A stretch of DNA of 64,000 bases, taken from NCBI GenBank assembly GCA_018857735.1, contig JABMCL010002135.1, forward strand, positions 1 through 64,000, in the 5' to 3' direction. Source of the DNA: Alviniconcha marisindica (lineage: Eukaryota > Mollusca > Gastropoda > Provannidae). Shown here piece by piece: positions 40,977 through 51,700 of the stretch (position 1 is the first letter of the stretch; each line of letters starts with the position of its first letter). The notes beneath the pieces were generated by a model that saw only the letters and a list, made by a program, of their open reading frames with translations, was not told the DNA's origin and made no database searches. Made by a program: the position numbers and the translations under genes.

Positions 40977-41865
40977 CTCAAAGCTGAGAAAACCATGTGA
41001 GGTAATTAAGTCTGGAAGCATGGTGAATAAGTCAGGTAAAACTGTAGGCTGCTGAACTCTCAGGGAACGTCTGCTGCACAGACACCCTCCAACATCAGCC
41101 ATCAAGTCCGGGAAGACCAGCGCGCTACGTTTCTTGCAGCCACCGTGGTCTGACGACACGCAAATCTCAACGAAATTTTCACTGGCAGAACTGTAGCAGA
41201 AAAATTCATGCGGTTTGCCGGCAGAGAGTTTGTCTTCAGCTCCATGTGAAGAAATGACATCTGGAAGCTGGAGTGGCTTTGAGCGGTCTGACTGTCTGAC
41301 AGCGTTGTCCCGTGCTGTCCAGTCAGACACAAAGGGTGGTGGTGGTGGTGATGTGTTGCTGGGCTGACTCATCTCACAGTCATCAATGATGTCAGCAGTC
41401 ACACCATCGCCACCAGCAACATCAACTGACAATGATGTCATTGCTATTACGACTTGAGCAGTCTGATTTCCACTCTCTTCTTTTCTGCGTTTGAAACACA
41501 TCTGGGTTAATTTGGTTGGTCGGAATTGATCGGTCACTTCCTCATGATCAATCTCTTCTGTTGCACTGCGTACATCTGGTGCGCCCTCTCTTTCCTGTCC
41601 GCCAATAATCCCTTTACTGTTGGGAATTCCCATGCCACATCTGGCTTCAGAAGATCGCTTGTCTGCACTTCTCCTCATCTTTTTTTCATCTCTAGTCTCA
41701 GAACTGTTCTGCCCTTGGTAACTTTGCTGAGGTGTTGAAAGTGACTCAGTCATCATGCTGTGGCTGTCACTTTTTTCCATAGCCCCTTTGGCAAAGGAAC
41801 AAGGTGAAGGTTTCCGTTTCCATGCCTTTGATGTTTCAGCTGAGGGCCTGGAGCCTGATAGCAAT
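40977..41865 (-). CDS. Exon N2: large unrecognised coding exon upstream of GALE
   Basis: This 889-bp exon is open throughout. It starts after the acceptor TTGATTGCAG and ends at GAG|GTAACA in phase 0. It encodes 296 residues plus a split codon, rich in Ser, Lys, Arg and Glu in its first half (KKMRRSADKRSSEAR), then an acidic stretch (TADIIDDCEMS), a proline run (SPPPPPPF), and a more ordered-looking cysteine-containing end (HEFFCYSSASENFVEICVSS). The next exon (40497) accepts in phase 0 and is open through TSVKCR into [12 protein letters not shown] of GALE. No AATAAA or ATTAAA occurs on the minus strand in the 479-bp intron between them. If the donor were not used, translation would stop seven codons later. 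It could be a GALE extension or a separate two-exon gene. No domain recognised. Confidence 0.6.
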
Positions 41866-42009
41866 CTGCAATCAAATGAAGGACAATCAACAACACTCAT
41901 GACATCATAGCCAAGCTGTTTTACTGTTTATGACACTGACAGTGACAAGTGAGGGACAGAAAACCTGGGGAGGCAGTGGGGAGAGAGGGAGAGAAGGAGG
42001 GAATGTGGG

Positions 42010-42150
42010 AGAGAGAACTCAAAACCTTCAGTGGGATCTTGAGAAAACTCAACTTCATTTTACAAGTTTAGGTTCAGTCAAAACCTAACAACTAGTCCTT
42101 GCTAAGCTATTGATGAGTACAAACAGACCAGGCATCATTTATATATTACA
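42010..42150 (+). repeat. R1 fragment (GALE locus intron N1)
   Basis: GAGAGAACTCAAAACC, then TTCATTTTACAAGTTTAGG, TTCAGTCAAAACCTAACAAC and TAGTCCTTGCTAAGCTATTG match the 5' third of R1, again preceded by GA-rich sequence. Confidence 0.65.
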
Positions 42151-42889
42151 CACAGCTTACATATATATATATATATATATATTTTCAATGTCCTTCTTAG
42201 CCAAGTGTGTGTGTGTGGGGGTGGGGGGGGGAGGAGGGGGGAGGTGCATCTGTGTGCTTTGTTTGGTTACGTTTTTTTATTTTTTTTTATTTTTAATACT
42301 ACTGATTTGTATGTAGGTATTAATATATATAAAAACAATTACATGTGTGCGTGTGTGCATGCATGTGTGTGTGTTGTAGATGAGGAAGGGAGCTTGGTAT
42401 TTGCTAGTAGTATGGCAAGTCATGTATCAGATTGGTTACCACAATTACATTGAGGACAGTACAGTAGATAACTGAAAGCCAATAACAGGGCTAACATTTG
42501 TCAAATAAATCAATGCAGGTACACCGGTGTCCTTATGTGTTCATAAGCTGGCAAGATAAGATATATAATGAAATATGTAAGCACTGCTGGTACAGTGGTG
42601 TACAATACTACTGTATGTGCTGCCCTCACTGCCACAGTGACACAATCAATAATACAAACTGCGCCCTCGGCTGTGCCAACACAAACATCTGTCCTCCACT
42701 CCTTCCTTGTCATTTATATTTTATACATAAAGTACATTTAATCAGTTCTGTGTTGCACACTTGGGTCTTCACATCTGGGTAAACACAATGCTGTTTCAAC
42801 TGTGAAAAAGCATTACTCTTCAGCCCTGACAAAGTAACATAATCACTTTTAATTGTATACATCATTTAAGATTTTGGTGTCCTACCTGT

Positions 42890-43570
42890 AGTGTTACCAC
42901 GCAATGGACACTGCCTTGATCTGACCTGTTACTAACTGTGTCAGTGTTAGTCACTTAGTGTTACCATGCAATGGACACTGCCCTGATCTGACCTGTTACT
43001 AACACTGTAACAATGTTAGTGTTACCATGCAATGGACACTGCACTGATCTGACCTGTTACTAACACCAGTAACAGTGTTAGTGTTTGTCTGTTACTGTGC
43101 AACGGACACTGCCCTGATCTGACCTGTAACACCTGTAACAGTGTTAGTGTTAGTCTGTTAGTGTTACTGTGCAATGGACACTGTCCTGATCTGACCTGTT
43201 ACTAACAGTGTTAGTGTACTGTTACTGTCCATGGACACTACCCTAATCTGACCTGTTACTAACAGTAGTAACACTACAGTGTTAGTGTTAGTCTGTTACC
43301 ATACAATGGACACTGCCCTGATCTGACCTGTTCCTAACAGTGTTAGTGCTACTGTTACTAATAATACGCAATGCCAATGGACACTGCCCTGATCTGACCT
43401 GTTACACTGTTACTGTCACAGTTACCATGCAATGGACATTGCCCTGATCTGACCTGTTAGTGTTACAGTGTTACTGTTACCATGTAATGGACACTGCCCT
43501 GACATGACCTGTTACAGTGTTAGAGTTACCATGCAACGGACACTGCTCTTATCTGACCTGTGTGATGGAC
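42890..43570. repeat. Minisatellite, ~60-65-bp unit, about eleven copies (intron N1)
   Basis: The unit contains GTTACCATGCAATGGACACT, GCCCTGATCTGACCTGTTAC and TAACAGTGTTAGTG. Spacing varies through AGTGTT microrepeats. Confidence 0.92.
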
Positions 43571-43739
43571 TGGGCAGTAGAAACCACAAGTTTACTAAGT
43601 TAAATGCAATGGGAATATATTTAATCTATTTTGCCAAGGCAGCTGGGGAATTTCCTGTACAGTTTTCACAATTTCCGCCTGCCTGGGAATGTTTTAAGGA
43701 ATGCCTGTTCAGAAGTGCATGGGTTTAACACCAACCTGA

Positions 43740-43858
43740 GACTGAGAGACAGAAAGAAAGCGAGAGAATGAAAGAGTGAAAGAGAGAGACAGAGAGAGAC
43801 ACACACACACAGACAGGCAGATACAGGGGGGGAGAGAGAGAGAGAGCGAGAGTGAAAG

Positions 43859-43892
<34 letters not shown>

Positions 43893-43915
43893 ACACACAC
43901 ACACACACACTGTAG
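43740..43915. repeat. (GA)n/(CA)n microsatellite
   Basis: GA-rich followed by CA repeats in intron N1. Confidence 0.9.
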
Positions 43916-44452
43916 GACAGACGACAGAATGGAATGGACATGGAGACTAGTCACTAGACATAAACAGGGACAGTGTCTAAGTGAGAAGGAGAGAGTACAA
44001 TTTATAAATACAGTTAAGAGTTCAAACAATTTCATTCAAAACATTGATACTGATACTAGTGATAGTGATAATACTTGATACTGAAGTCAAAACACCATGT
44101 CAGGAACAGTCATAGACTCATACTGGTACTCACAGAGTCATACACATACATGTACTGCAGTCACTACAGCTAGAAAAGAGAGAGAGAGAGGGGAAAAAAC
44201 CTTTAAGTTTAACTTTTTAAACTATAAAAATATAAAAAAAATTTTTTTAGCCCAGACACATAATATGTACTGCAGACACTACAGCCAGAAAAGACAAAAA
44301 AAGGGAATAAAACTTTAACTGTTTAGGCTAAAAAAAGAAAAAGAATTTATGCCCAGACACAAAATCACAATTCGCATCACCTGCAATATTTAAAATAATA
44401 AACTTAAACAAATCAACAACAAGAAACAGCATCAAAAGAGCAAAACACTTAC

Positions 44453-44523
44453 TCAGTTTTCTGTGGCTCTGGACGTTGCAGTGGGGCAGGCACAGCGAAA
44501 AAGTCGGGGAACATCCTCTCCAT
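44453..44523 (-). CDS. Exon N1 of the GALE locus: start of a predicted N-terminal extension
   Basis: The ATG at 44523-44521 is preceded in frame by a TGA three codons upstream. The exon encodes 23 residues beginning MERMFPDFFAVPAPL and ends in phase 2 at a strong donor, GTAAGT. The split codon GA|A joins exactly to exon N2. I do not recognise the peptide. A non-coding first exon may lie upstream, ending at a GTAAGT donor at 46414. Confidence 0.65.
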
Positions 44524-45474
44524 TTGGATTCAGACTCAAACTGATCCAGTTGATGATTAATTTGATAGATGAAGGCTGGGCTTGCTTGCAGCTTTTAGCT
44601 TCAGCAGCTGTCATTCCTATTGCTAAGGATAATTAAAGTCACACATATGTGTGTGTCTGAGGAGCTTGCTTAATTAGCTAAGCACAACTATTCAATCAAA
44701 CCATGACAGCTGGCATGAGTACCATTCTGAGTGTTTTTGATTGGCCACATCTGGTGTCGACAAATCATTACATGCAATATATTCCTGATCAATAATGTTT
44801 AACAGCACTAATACTAATTACAAGAGGGTTATCTGCATCAAAACAATCATTCCTGCTTGCGTGCAGGCCACTGGCAGCAGTATCAGCAGCACAAACCAAG
44901 TAATGTATTATTAATATTATTCATAAATTAATAGTGAAAGTGTGTAGTGTATTATTAATCATTTATGAAATAATAGTAATAATACCACTGTGCACCTACA
45001 TTATTGTTATATATGAATTATGATTCATTGGTAGTGATAATCATGTACTAATATTATAATAATAAAGTCATATTACTGATAACTGATAGCATCATTATTC
45101 ATACTTAGTAATAATATCTAGATTCTCATTTCTATGGACATTATGCATGTGTATCAAATATCATAATTGTTTGAAAACATTTGACTTCACTTTATTTACA
45201 GTCTGATTTAAGACTCCTATGGCGGCAACAATAAACAGTGGTAAGATCAATGAACCTGATGGTTAGTTTATTATATATAATATGTACGGAAAAGGGAACA
45301 GATTAAGTAGTTATAGATTCTGATATGGAATAGAAAACTTGTCTCAAGTGGTGATGTAACTAAATTAACAGGGTCAGCAAAATTATAAACACACCATGCG
45401 CTATTTTCAAAGTTGTATGCATGTACACACATACTGTGACACACACACACCATGTTATACACAACATGAATAAT

Positions 45475-45577
<103 letters not shown>

Positions 45578-46414
45578 CCCCATTATTCTAACCCTTAAGA
45601 CTAGTATTGTAGTAAGAGTAATCTTTACCAAGACTCTTAGTAAGAGTGTTTCTAAGTATCTTCTCAGGGTTAAGGTTTGGTTCCAATACCTAATTAAACT
45701 TAAAGGAAAGTGACACTTTCCCTGACCCGTGACCCCAAAAATGAGTTCAATTTAGTTTGAACTTTAAGTATCCCAGGTCGAACTGTTTAGGCGTTGGGTT
45801 AGCGTTAGTCTACCATGAGACTTCTGCACCTACAAACCGATGACCTTTAAATAAAACATGTTAAAATCAAGTGTCCACATATATATTTATATATATATAT
45901 ATATATATTACTGGCTGAGTGATCAGGCACAGATGATTGCATCATGCCCAAACTCATTTTTCTTTAAAATTACATTTAACTCATTAACTGTCTAGTGACA
46001 GTGAGTGAGTGACGCTGTCAGTGATAGCAATCCTTGCAAACGCCACACGTAAAGATCCCATCAAAATGCCCAGCTTGATAATCATAATTGAGAAGGCCCT
46101 ACGGTCTGTGGCACTGGTCGTGATGGGGACACACAGTCTTCGCATTTAGTTATAATACAGAATAATCAAAAGGATAGTTTATACGACTGTTGCTAAGTAC
46201 TACTCAGTCGAGTCAACGGAAGACTTCCTGCATGTGACGGAATTCAAGGAGACTTATGACATGAGTGGGAAGTAGACACAAAGGTTTTGAAAATGACCCA
46301 CAGCTGCAGGCAGTGGGCACTGCCCAGTAATACGGTCACAAATCGGTTCTAACAGACCCCGCAGCGAAGTAATCAGTACCACAGTCTAGTCAAGAACGTT
46401 TCAGTTTTACTTAC

Positions 46415-46560
46415 CGGTATGAAGTTCAGCTGTTTTACTCTGTGTGTAAGGATCACTTGAGTCCAAACCTTGCTGGTCTGCCGGTACCAGAACCTTGAGC
46501 TCAGCAAGATCCGTATCGTGAAAGTAAAAGTCGGGCTCTAACAAATTTACGAGCGGTTAT
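46415..46560 (-). other. Possible non-coding first exon of the GALE locus
   Basis: On the minus strand CAGCTGAACTTCATACCG is followed by a near-perfect donor, GTAAGTAAAAC (exon end 46415). No long frame passes through it. It would splice to an acceptor just 5' of the N1 start codon, for example after AACTGGATCAG. The start at 46560 is arbitrary. Confidence 0.35.
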
Positions 46561-47007
46561 TATCTGAGAGGTTGTCTGCGACGCTAAATGGGTTTGCCAC
46601 ACAAGTCAGTCCTATCGTCTGTTCAGTGAAAGTAAGCACGTGTCATACTTTTGCCGACGGTGTATGGAAACATACTAGCGTCAAAAGCCCATAATTGTAT
46701 AATAAAATTAAAACAATAAAACGTAAATCCTCACATCACTACACTGTCGCAATCATCACTGACACATCATTCTAATTCTTTTTACTAGTACCAAAGGGGC
46801 ATAATTACAATGATGTTGTGATAATTATATTGTGAATGATTCTGCTGTAATATTTACAAATTTGTATACATTATATACATTTACAGGCATGTACTTTTCA
46901 CGCTATTAAAACAACAAAAGCATTTGTATTATCTCTACAAAATTAGTTAATGTCACTACATAATTAATATCACATCATTATTAACAATAATCACATGTAT
47001 TGTAAAT

Positions 47008-47108
47008 ATATCTTTTGGCAATCAGTTCCTGCTTCTTCATATATAAAAACATCAAACAGAGGTCTCCACAACTGAAAAAAAGAAGAAGGAACTGATTGCC
47101 AAAAGATA
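47008..47108. repeat. Inverted repeat, arms ~23-28 bp
   Basis: ATATCTTTTGGCAATCAG, continuing into TTCCT, at 47008-47030 is exactly complementary to 47086-47108 (within AGGAACTGATTGCCAAAAG). A GAAGAAG/CTTCTTC extension adds a few pairs. The loop is about 50 bases. Confidence 0.8.
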
Positions 47109-48280
47109 TGGGAGAAAATCAAAGAAAAACAAGTTGGCTTTAAAAATCATTTTGGCACAAGTGCCTTGGGGTGGCTGGGTGGGGGGAGGGGGGGGGGTAT
47201 TTCTTATATATGTAAGAAGTAAGCATTAAAAAGCATATTTATGATGAAGAAAAGGTTACTATTTAACATTACATAATTACTTGATCAGTACATACTTACT
47301 GTTAATCACTTGTACATTATTGCTGTGAAGGATATCCTTTTGAGAACAGTAAGCCATTTATGGCAGCTTACTACTGTGTGTAATGCAGGTCTTGCCTGTT
47401 TAGCTTGTGATTTTTATTGCTTGTAGTCATTATTATTGTTGTTTTTCAATTGAGATGCCTGTATGAGGATATAGTTTCTATATGAATTTCAGTTGTATAT
47501 TGCACAGAGCTATAGTTTTCCTCTGACATAAAACATGTCAGAGGGATGTGCTTTATAATTTTATATTTGATTTTTATTAATAGTATTACTAGCCTCAAAA
47601 GCACATAATTGTAAATATCACTACAAATATGGGCAGGCTCATTAGTAATTACCACTTTTGATGCTTGTAGGCCTTTGGAACTGCATGCCGAGTGCCAAAG
47701 GACATGAAATTTACAATGAGGTCGTGATGTGCAATTGACACCAGTATGCCATTAACCAGTGAGTCAAAAGGGATATTTATTATGAATGATAGTTACAATG
47801 ATTTGATAAATAAAATATAAAATAAAAATCGACGTAATTATTTACAGTTATGTACTTTTGACGCAAGTAAGTTGCCATACTAATGATGTCAAAGGCAACA
47901 CTGGAAAAACACGATCGGGTGGAGTACATCTTGCCCTTCCCGAGCGTGTAGATCTGCCATCTTAAAATGAACTCAACTAAAACTTGTTTGTGTGAAACCC
48001 GGCTATTGCTTGGTTCGATAGCCTAGTCCGACCTTATTTTGATTTCATTTCTTTTGAGCACCACCCTTCCCTATGAAGCTTGCCGATTTGGGTACCATGC
48101 TTTTTTTCCAGGGAATTTGATCGGGTCTTCTTCTTTTCCTGCTACTTTGCAAGCAGTCTAACAAAAACAACGAAGTGGAAAATAAAATTTCGTTTTGACC
48201 GTTCATGTTGAACAACTTAGACGTTCGTTAAAAATATTTTTTATTTCGCAGAGCAACATGACCCGACAGCAGTAAATGAC

Positions 48281-48327
48281 TACTTCCTGTTCAGCAAAAC
48301 TACTTCCTGTTGTTACTTTTACGTGAC
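48281..48327 (+). promoter_or_regulatory. Putative RTF2 promoter motifs: two ETS-like sites and an ACGTGAC box
   Basis: The 10-mer TACTTCCTGT (complement of the ETS core AGGAAGT) occurs at 48281 and again at 48301, exactly 20 bp apart. TTACGTGAC (CREB/USF-like ACGTGAC) follows at 48321-48327. They lie 70-115 bp upstream of the RTF2 ATG. No TATA box is evident. The role is inferred from position only. Confidence 0.4.
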
Positions 48328-48394
48328 AGGCAAGCCAGGATTTGGTTTGTTTTTCAGATTTGGTCCAGAAACGTTGTGTTCTTTTTAGATAATC

Positions 48395-48463
48395 ATGGGA
48401 TGCGACGGAGGAACAATCCCCAAACGGGAGGAGTTGGTGAGAACGAAGAAAAAGCCAGAACAG
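48395..48463 (+). CDS. RTF2: RTF2 exon 1
   Basis: The ATG at 48395 opens 23 codons, MGCDGGTIPKREELVRTKKK PEQ, ending at CAG|GTGAGA in phase 0. MGCDGGTIPKR is nearly invariant in animal RTF2, which fixes the start. Confidence 0.95.
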
Positions 48464-48720
48464 GTGAGAAATAATCTTAACTTCTTCGGAAACACGAAGT
48501 TGACAACGCTAATAATAGTAATAATTAATATTAGTTTGACTACAGAGATCTTCGTCTTCTTCCATTAATGACCATCGGCCACAAAGCTGGCCATTACTGT
48601 CATTTTAGGGTACTGCGCAGCGTTAATAGTGATACAGGCAGAAAGAAGAAGAAAACAAGAGAAAAATGCCAGCATACATGTAATGATGATGTAATGATGT
48701 ATACATGTATGTACTCACAG

Positions 48721-48780
<60 letters not shown>

Positions 48781-51700
48781 GATCCACAATATTGGTAATC
48801 TTCAACGGTAATATCAAAGGAGACGGTCGGAAATTCCTGGGACATTTTAAGCGCCATTTTAGGTCACAAATATCATCAGAATCACTCAAACAGGGTCATA
48901 TAGATCTATCCATTGAAGCCAACATTTGCAAGAAAAGTGAGTTTTATTACAGTCTGTAGACGATTGAGTCCTTGGTAGGGGTACAGGACCAATTGTTTTG
49001 CCAACATCAGCACTCGGGAAGCATGCTTGGTTACTCAGAAACTAGATCTAGATCAAACGTCAAAGCCAAAGGAGCACACAGTCACATGCACACTGAAAAC
49101 AATGAAAGACACAGATATATATGGTAAAACTCACTTTTTGTTGCAGCCAGGCTTACGGTGATACTGAAATGACACCCCAGAGTATTTTCACTAGCTTGCT
49201 GCAAATACCAGCAACTAATTGAAAGTAGTCATAGTAGAAATGGTGATCATAACTGTAAGGATGTTTTCTAATGGCTGTCGTAAGTATACGAGTTATAATT
49301 ATGTAAGTTATGCATCTGTGTAGAAGAACTTTAATATTTCTTATTAATTGTAAACTATGTAAAATTAATGTATACAGAAAAATTTGATTTAGAGTATGGT
49401 GTAGAATACTAGAATTTTGATGGTAATCATTTTCCATATGGTTGTTTTCTTGGTACGGATAAACTGGTAAAAATGTACAAAAATGCTAAAACAGATCTTT
49501 TAAACTAATGTTTTCAGAAGGACAAGATGGCTGACCTTGCCTTTAAATGGCGTAACTGTGCAATCAGTCAGGAGACTTTGGTCCCACCAATTATGGCTTG
49601 TGAACTTGGAAGGTGAGTTGAAAACAGATTTAGGTCTTAGCTTGTTTTAAATCTACGTTTAGATCCTTAACCCCTTCACTGCCATGGTGTCACTTGAAAA
49701 TGACCAATGATATTATAAAAAGTGTGAAATTTCAAATCCTTAAGCCTTTTTGTTTTATTTTTTACACTGGCATGTGAAAGGATTATCATGAAAATGCAAA
49801 TGCAAAGCATTGATTCGATTGAAAGTAGAAGTTACTGGACCAGAAAATATACTGTTTGCAGGCCTGTCCATGCATCCGAAATTTTACAGGCTGTGGCAGT
49901 GAAAGGGTTAAGGTTGTTTTAAATCTACATTTAGATCCTTAACATTGTTTTACTTCAACTTCTTGTCTATCTTCTTCTTTACTTCCTTCTTCTTTTATTA
50001 TTTTCTATCTTTCTTCTACACCAGATGAAGACCATTGGTCAAAAGCACTTGTGTTTTTAATTCTCTTTATGTGTCATTGTATAATGTATAGGTGAGTACA
50101 TTTCTCTGGAGCTGTTCTATTTTGAAAACAGATTGCTGAAAACTGTTCTTGTGAATAAATTTGTGAATATTGACAGCACACAAACTGTGAAATCTGATGA
50201 AATTGAAAGTTCACCCCAGCAATCATCAGAAAGTGGTCTTAAGTGAGTCCTGAGTCTTTGAATTTGATCAAGGGTTCATTTGCAATGAAATATGAAGAGA
50301 AGAGATTCTAAGGTGTGGCCCTAAAATTTTTACAGCAGTAGGTTTTGATGGCAACTGAGTAAGTATGTAGCTGGTTTTTAGTGCCCAATCAACCTGGCAG
50401 GTCATGTCACAACAAAATGATGCAATGATCTTTCTTTGGGTCTTCCATCATTCTGCCGTGACTTGTGTGAGACATACTCTTGGTTGGACTTGGAGCATGT
50501 GTTCCATCAGGAGCAGATTTTTGATTAACATAATAACAATGTTGGTTGACAAATCTTGAGAGTGTTCACCAGGTCTTTTCTGGCTAAAACCTTGTAGTTT
50601 GTTAACATAATAACAATGTTGGTTGACAAATCTTGAGAGTGTTCACCAGGTCTTTTCTGGCTAAAACCTTGTAGTTTGTGAGTTTAATATCCCAGTAAAC
50701 ATGCTGGATCTGATCTAGAAGCGTTTTGGTTGTGGCCAGTTATGGCCATTATGGCCGGCGTGCAGCCAGAATCGGCCCGGATGGTGTATATATGCCAGAT
50801 CCAACTTCCTGCAAAATTGACCTGGATCCGATATGGATGGTCTGGCTGGGGTTTGGCTAAACTAATCTGGTCTGGAAGCAAGCTGGTGTGCAGGAATCAT
50901 CAGGCCCAGTTTCTGGCAGGATGCAACCGGCCCGCTACCAGTTTCCCACTTTCAGAATCGGTTCCATTATTCCACAGACGTCCCGGATAATATTGTGCAA
51001 AACCAGCCCAGATCAGGTTTAGTTCTGGCTGATTGTGTCAGGATTTGGCCAAACAGATCCAGTCCAGAAGCAAGCCGGTGTGCAAGAATCATCTGGCCTG
51101 CTTCTGGCCAATGCTTCCCAGCCGATCCAGACTGGATGCGAATTGAATCCAGCATGCTTACTGGCATGTTCCTACCATTTTTGATGAGCTTGACTTATTT
51201 CACAAGTCAGACTCACAAGAGAGTTCTGAAGAAAGAAGGAAAGACATGTTTAGCTTTTAATTGCTCAAATGTTCTCTCTTTTTAAGCAAAACTATAGTAA
51301 ATGATACTTTTGATAATATATATATTTTGTCATCCATGCTGGTAGTGTTACTATACAACAATAGAGTTCGTACTTCAGTGTGACTCAGTTAGTCAGTATC
51401 ACTATCACAGCATCAGTAACAACTATCATGGTGAGTTATGATATTACTATAGTAGTATTATTAGTATACAGGTACTAATCTACTATACTTTGAAATATGT
51501 TTTCTAACTTTTGCACTGGTACGACTGTCAGTGTATGTGGACATTATAAGTAGCCTGTAATCAGCAGCTTTTTATTTTCAGACTGTACAACAAGGAATCA
51601 GTGCTGGAGTTCTTGATCGACAGAAACAAGTTTGAGAGTGCTGCCAGCTTTGTACACCTCAGGGGACTCAAGGTTTGGCAGCTGAAATGTACTCCCACTA

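Larger units (their letters stand above)
46560..48394. other. Intergenic region between the divergent genes
   Basis: About 1.8 kb, AT-rich, with no coding exon supported. It contains the inverted repeat at 47008-47108 and the motif cluster close to the RTF2 start. Confidence 0.5.

Noticed and set aside
40953..41900. Reading the whole 315-codon frame as a single-exon gene starting at 41900
   Set aside because: The first 12 codons run through a good acceptor (TTGATTGCAG) that matches the phase of exon N1, and the last 8 codons follow a plausible donor, so a spliced exon is the better model.
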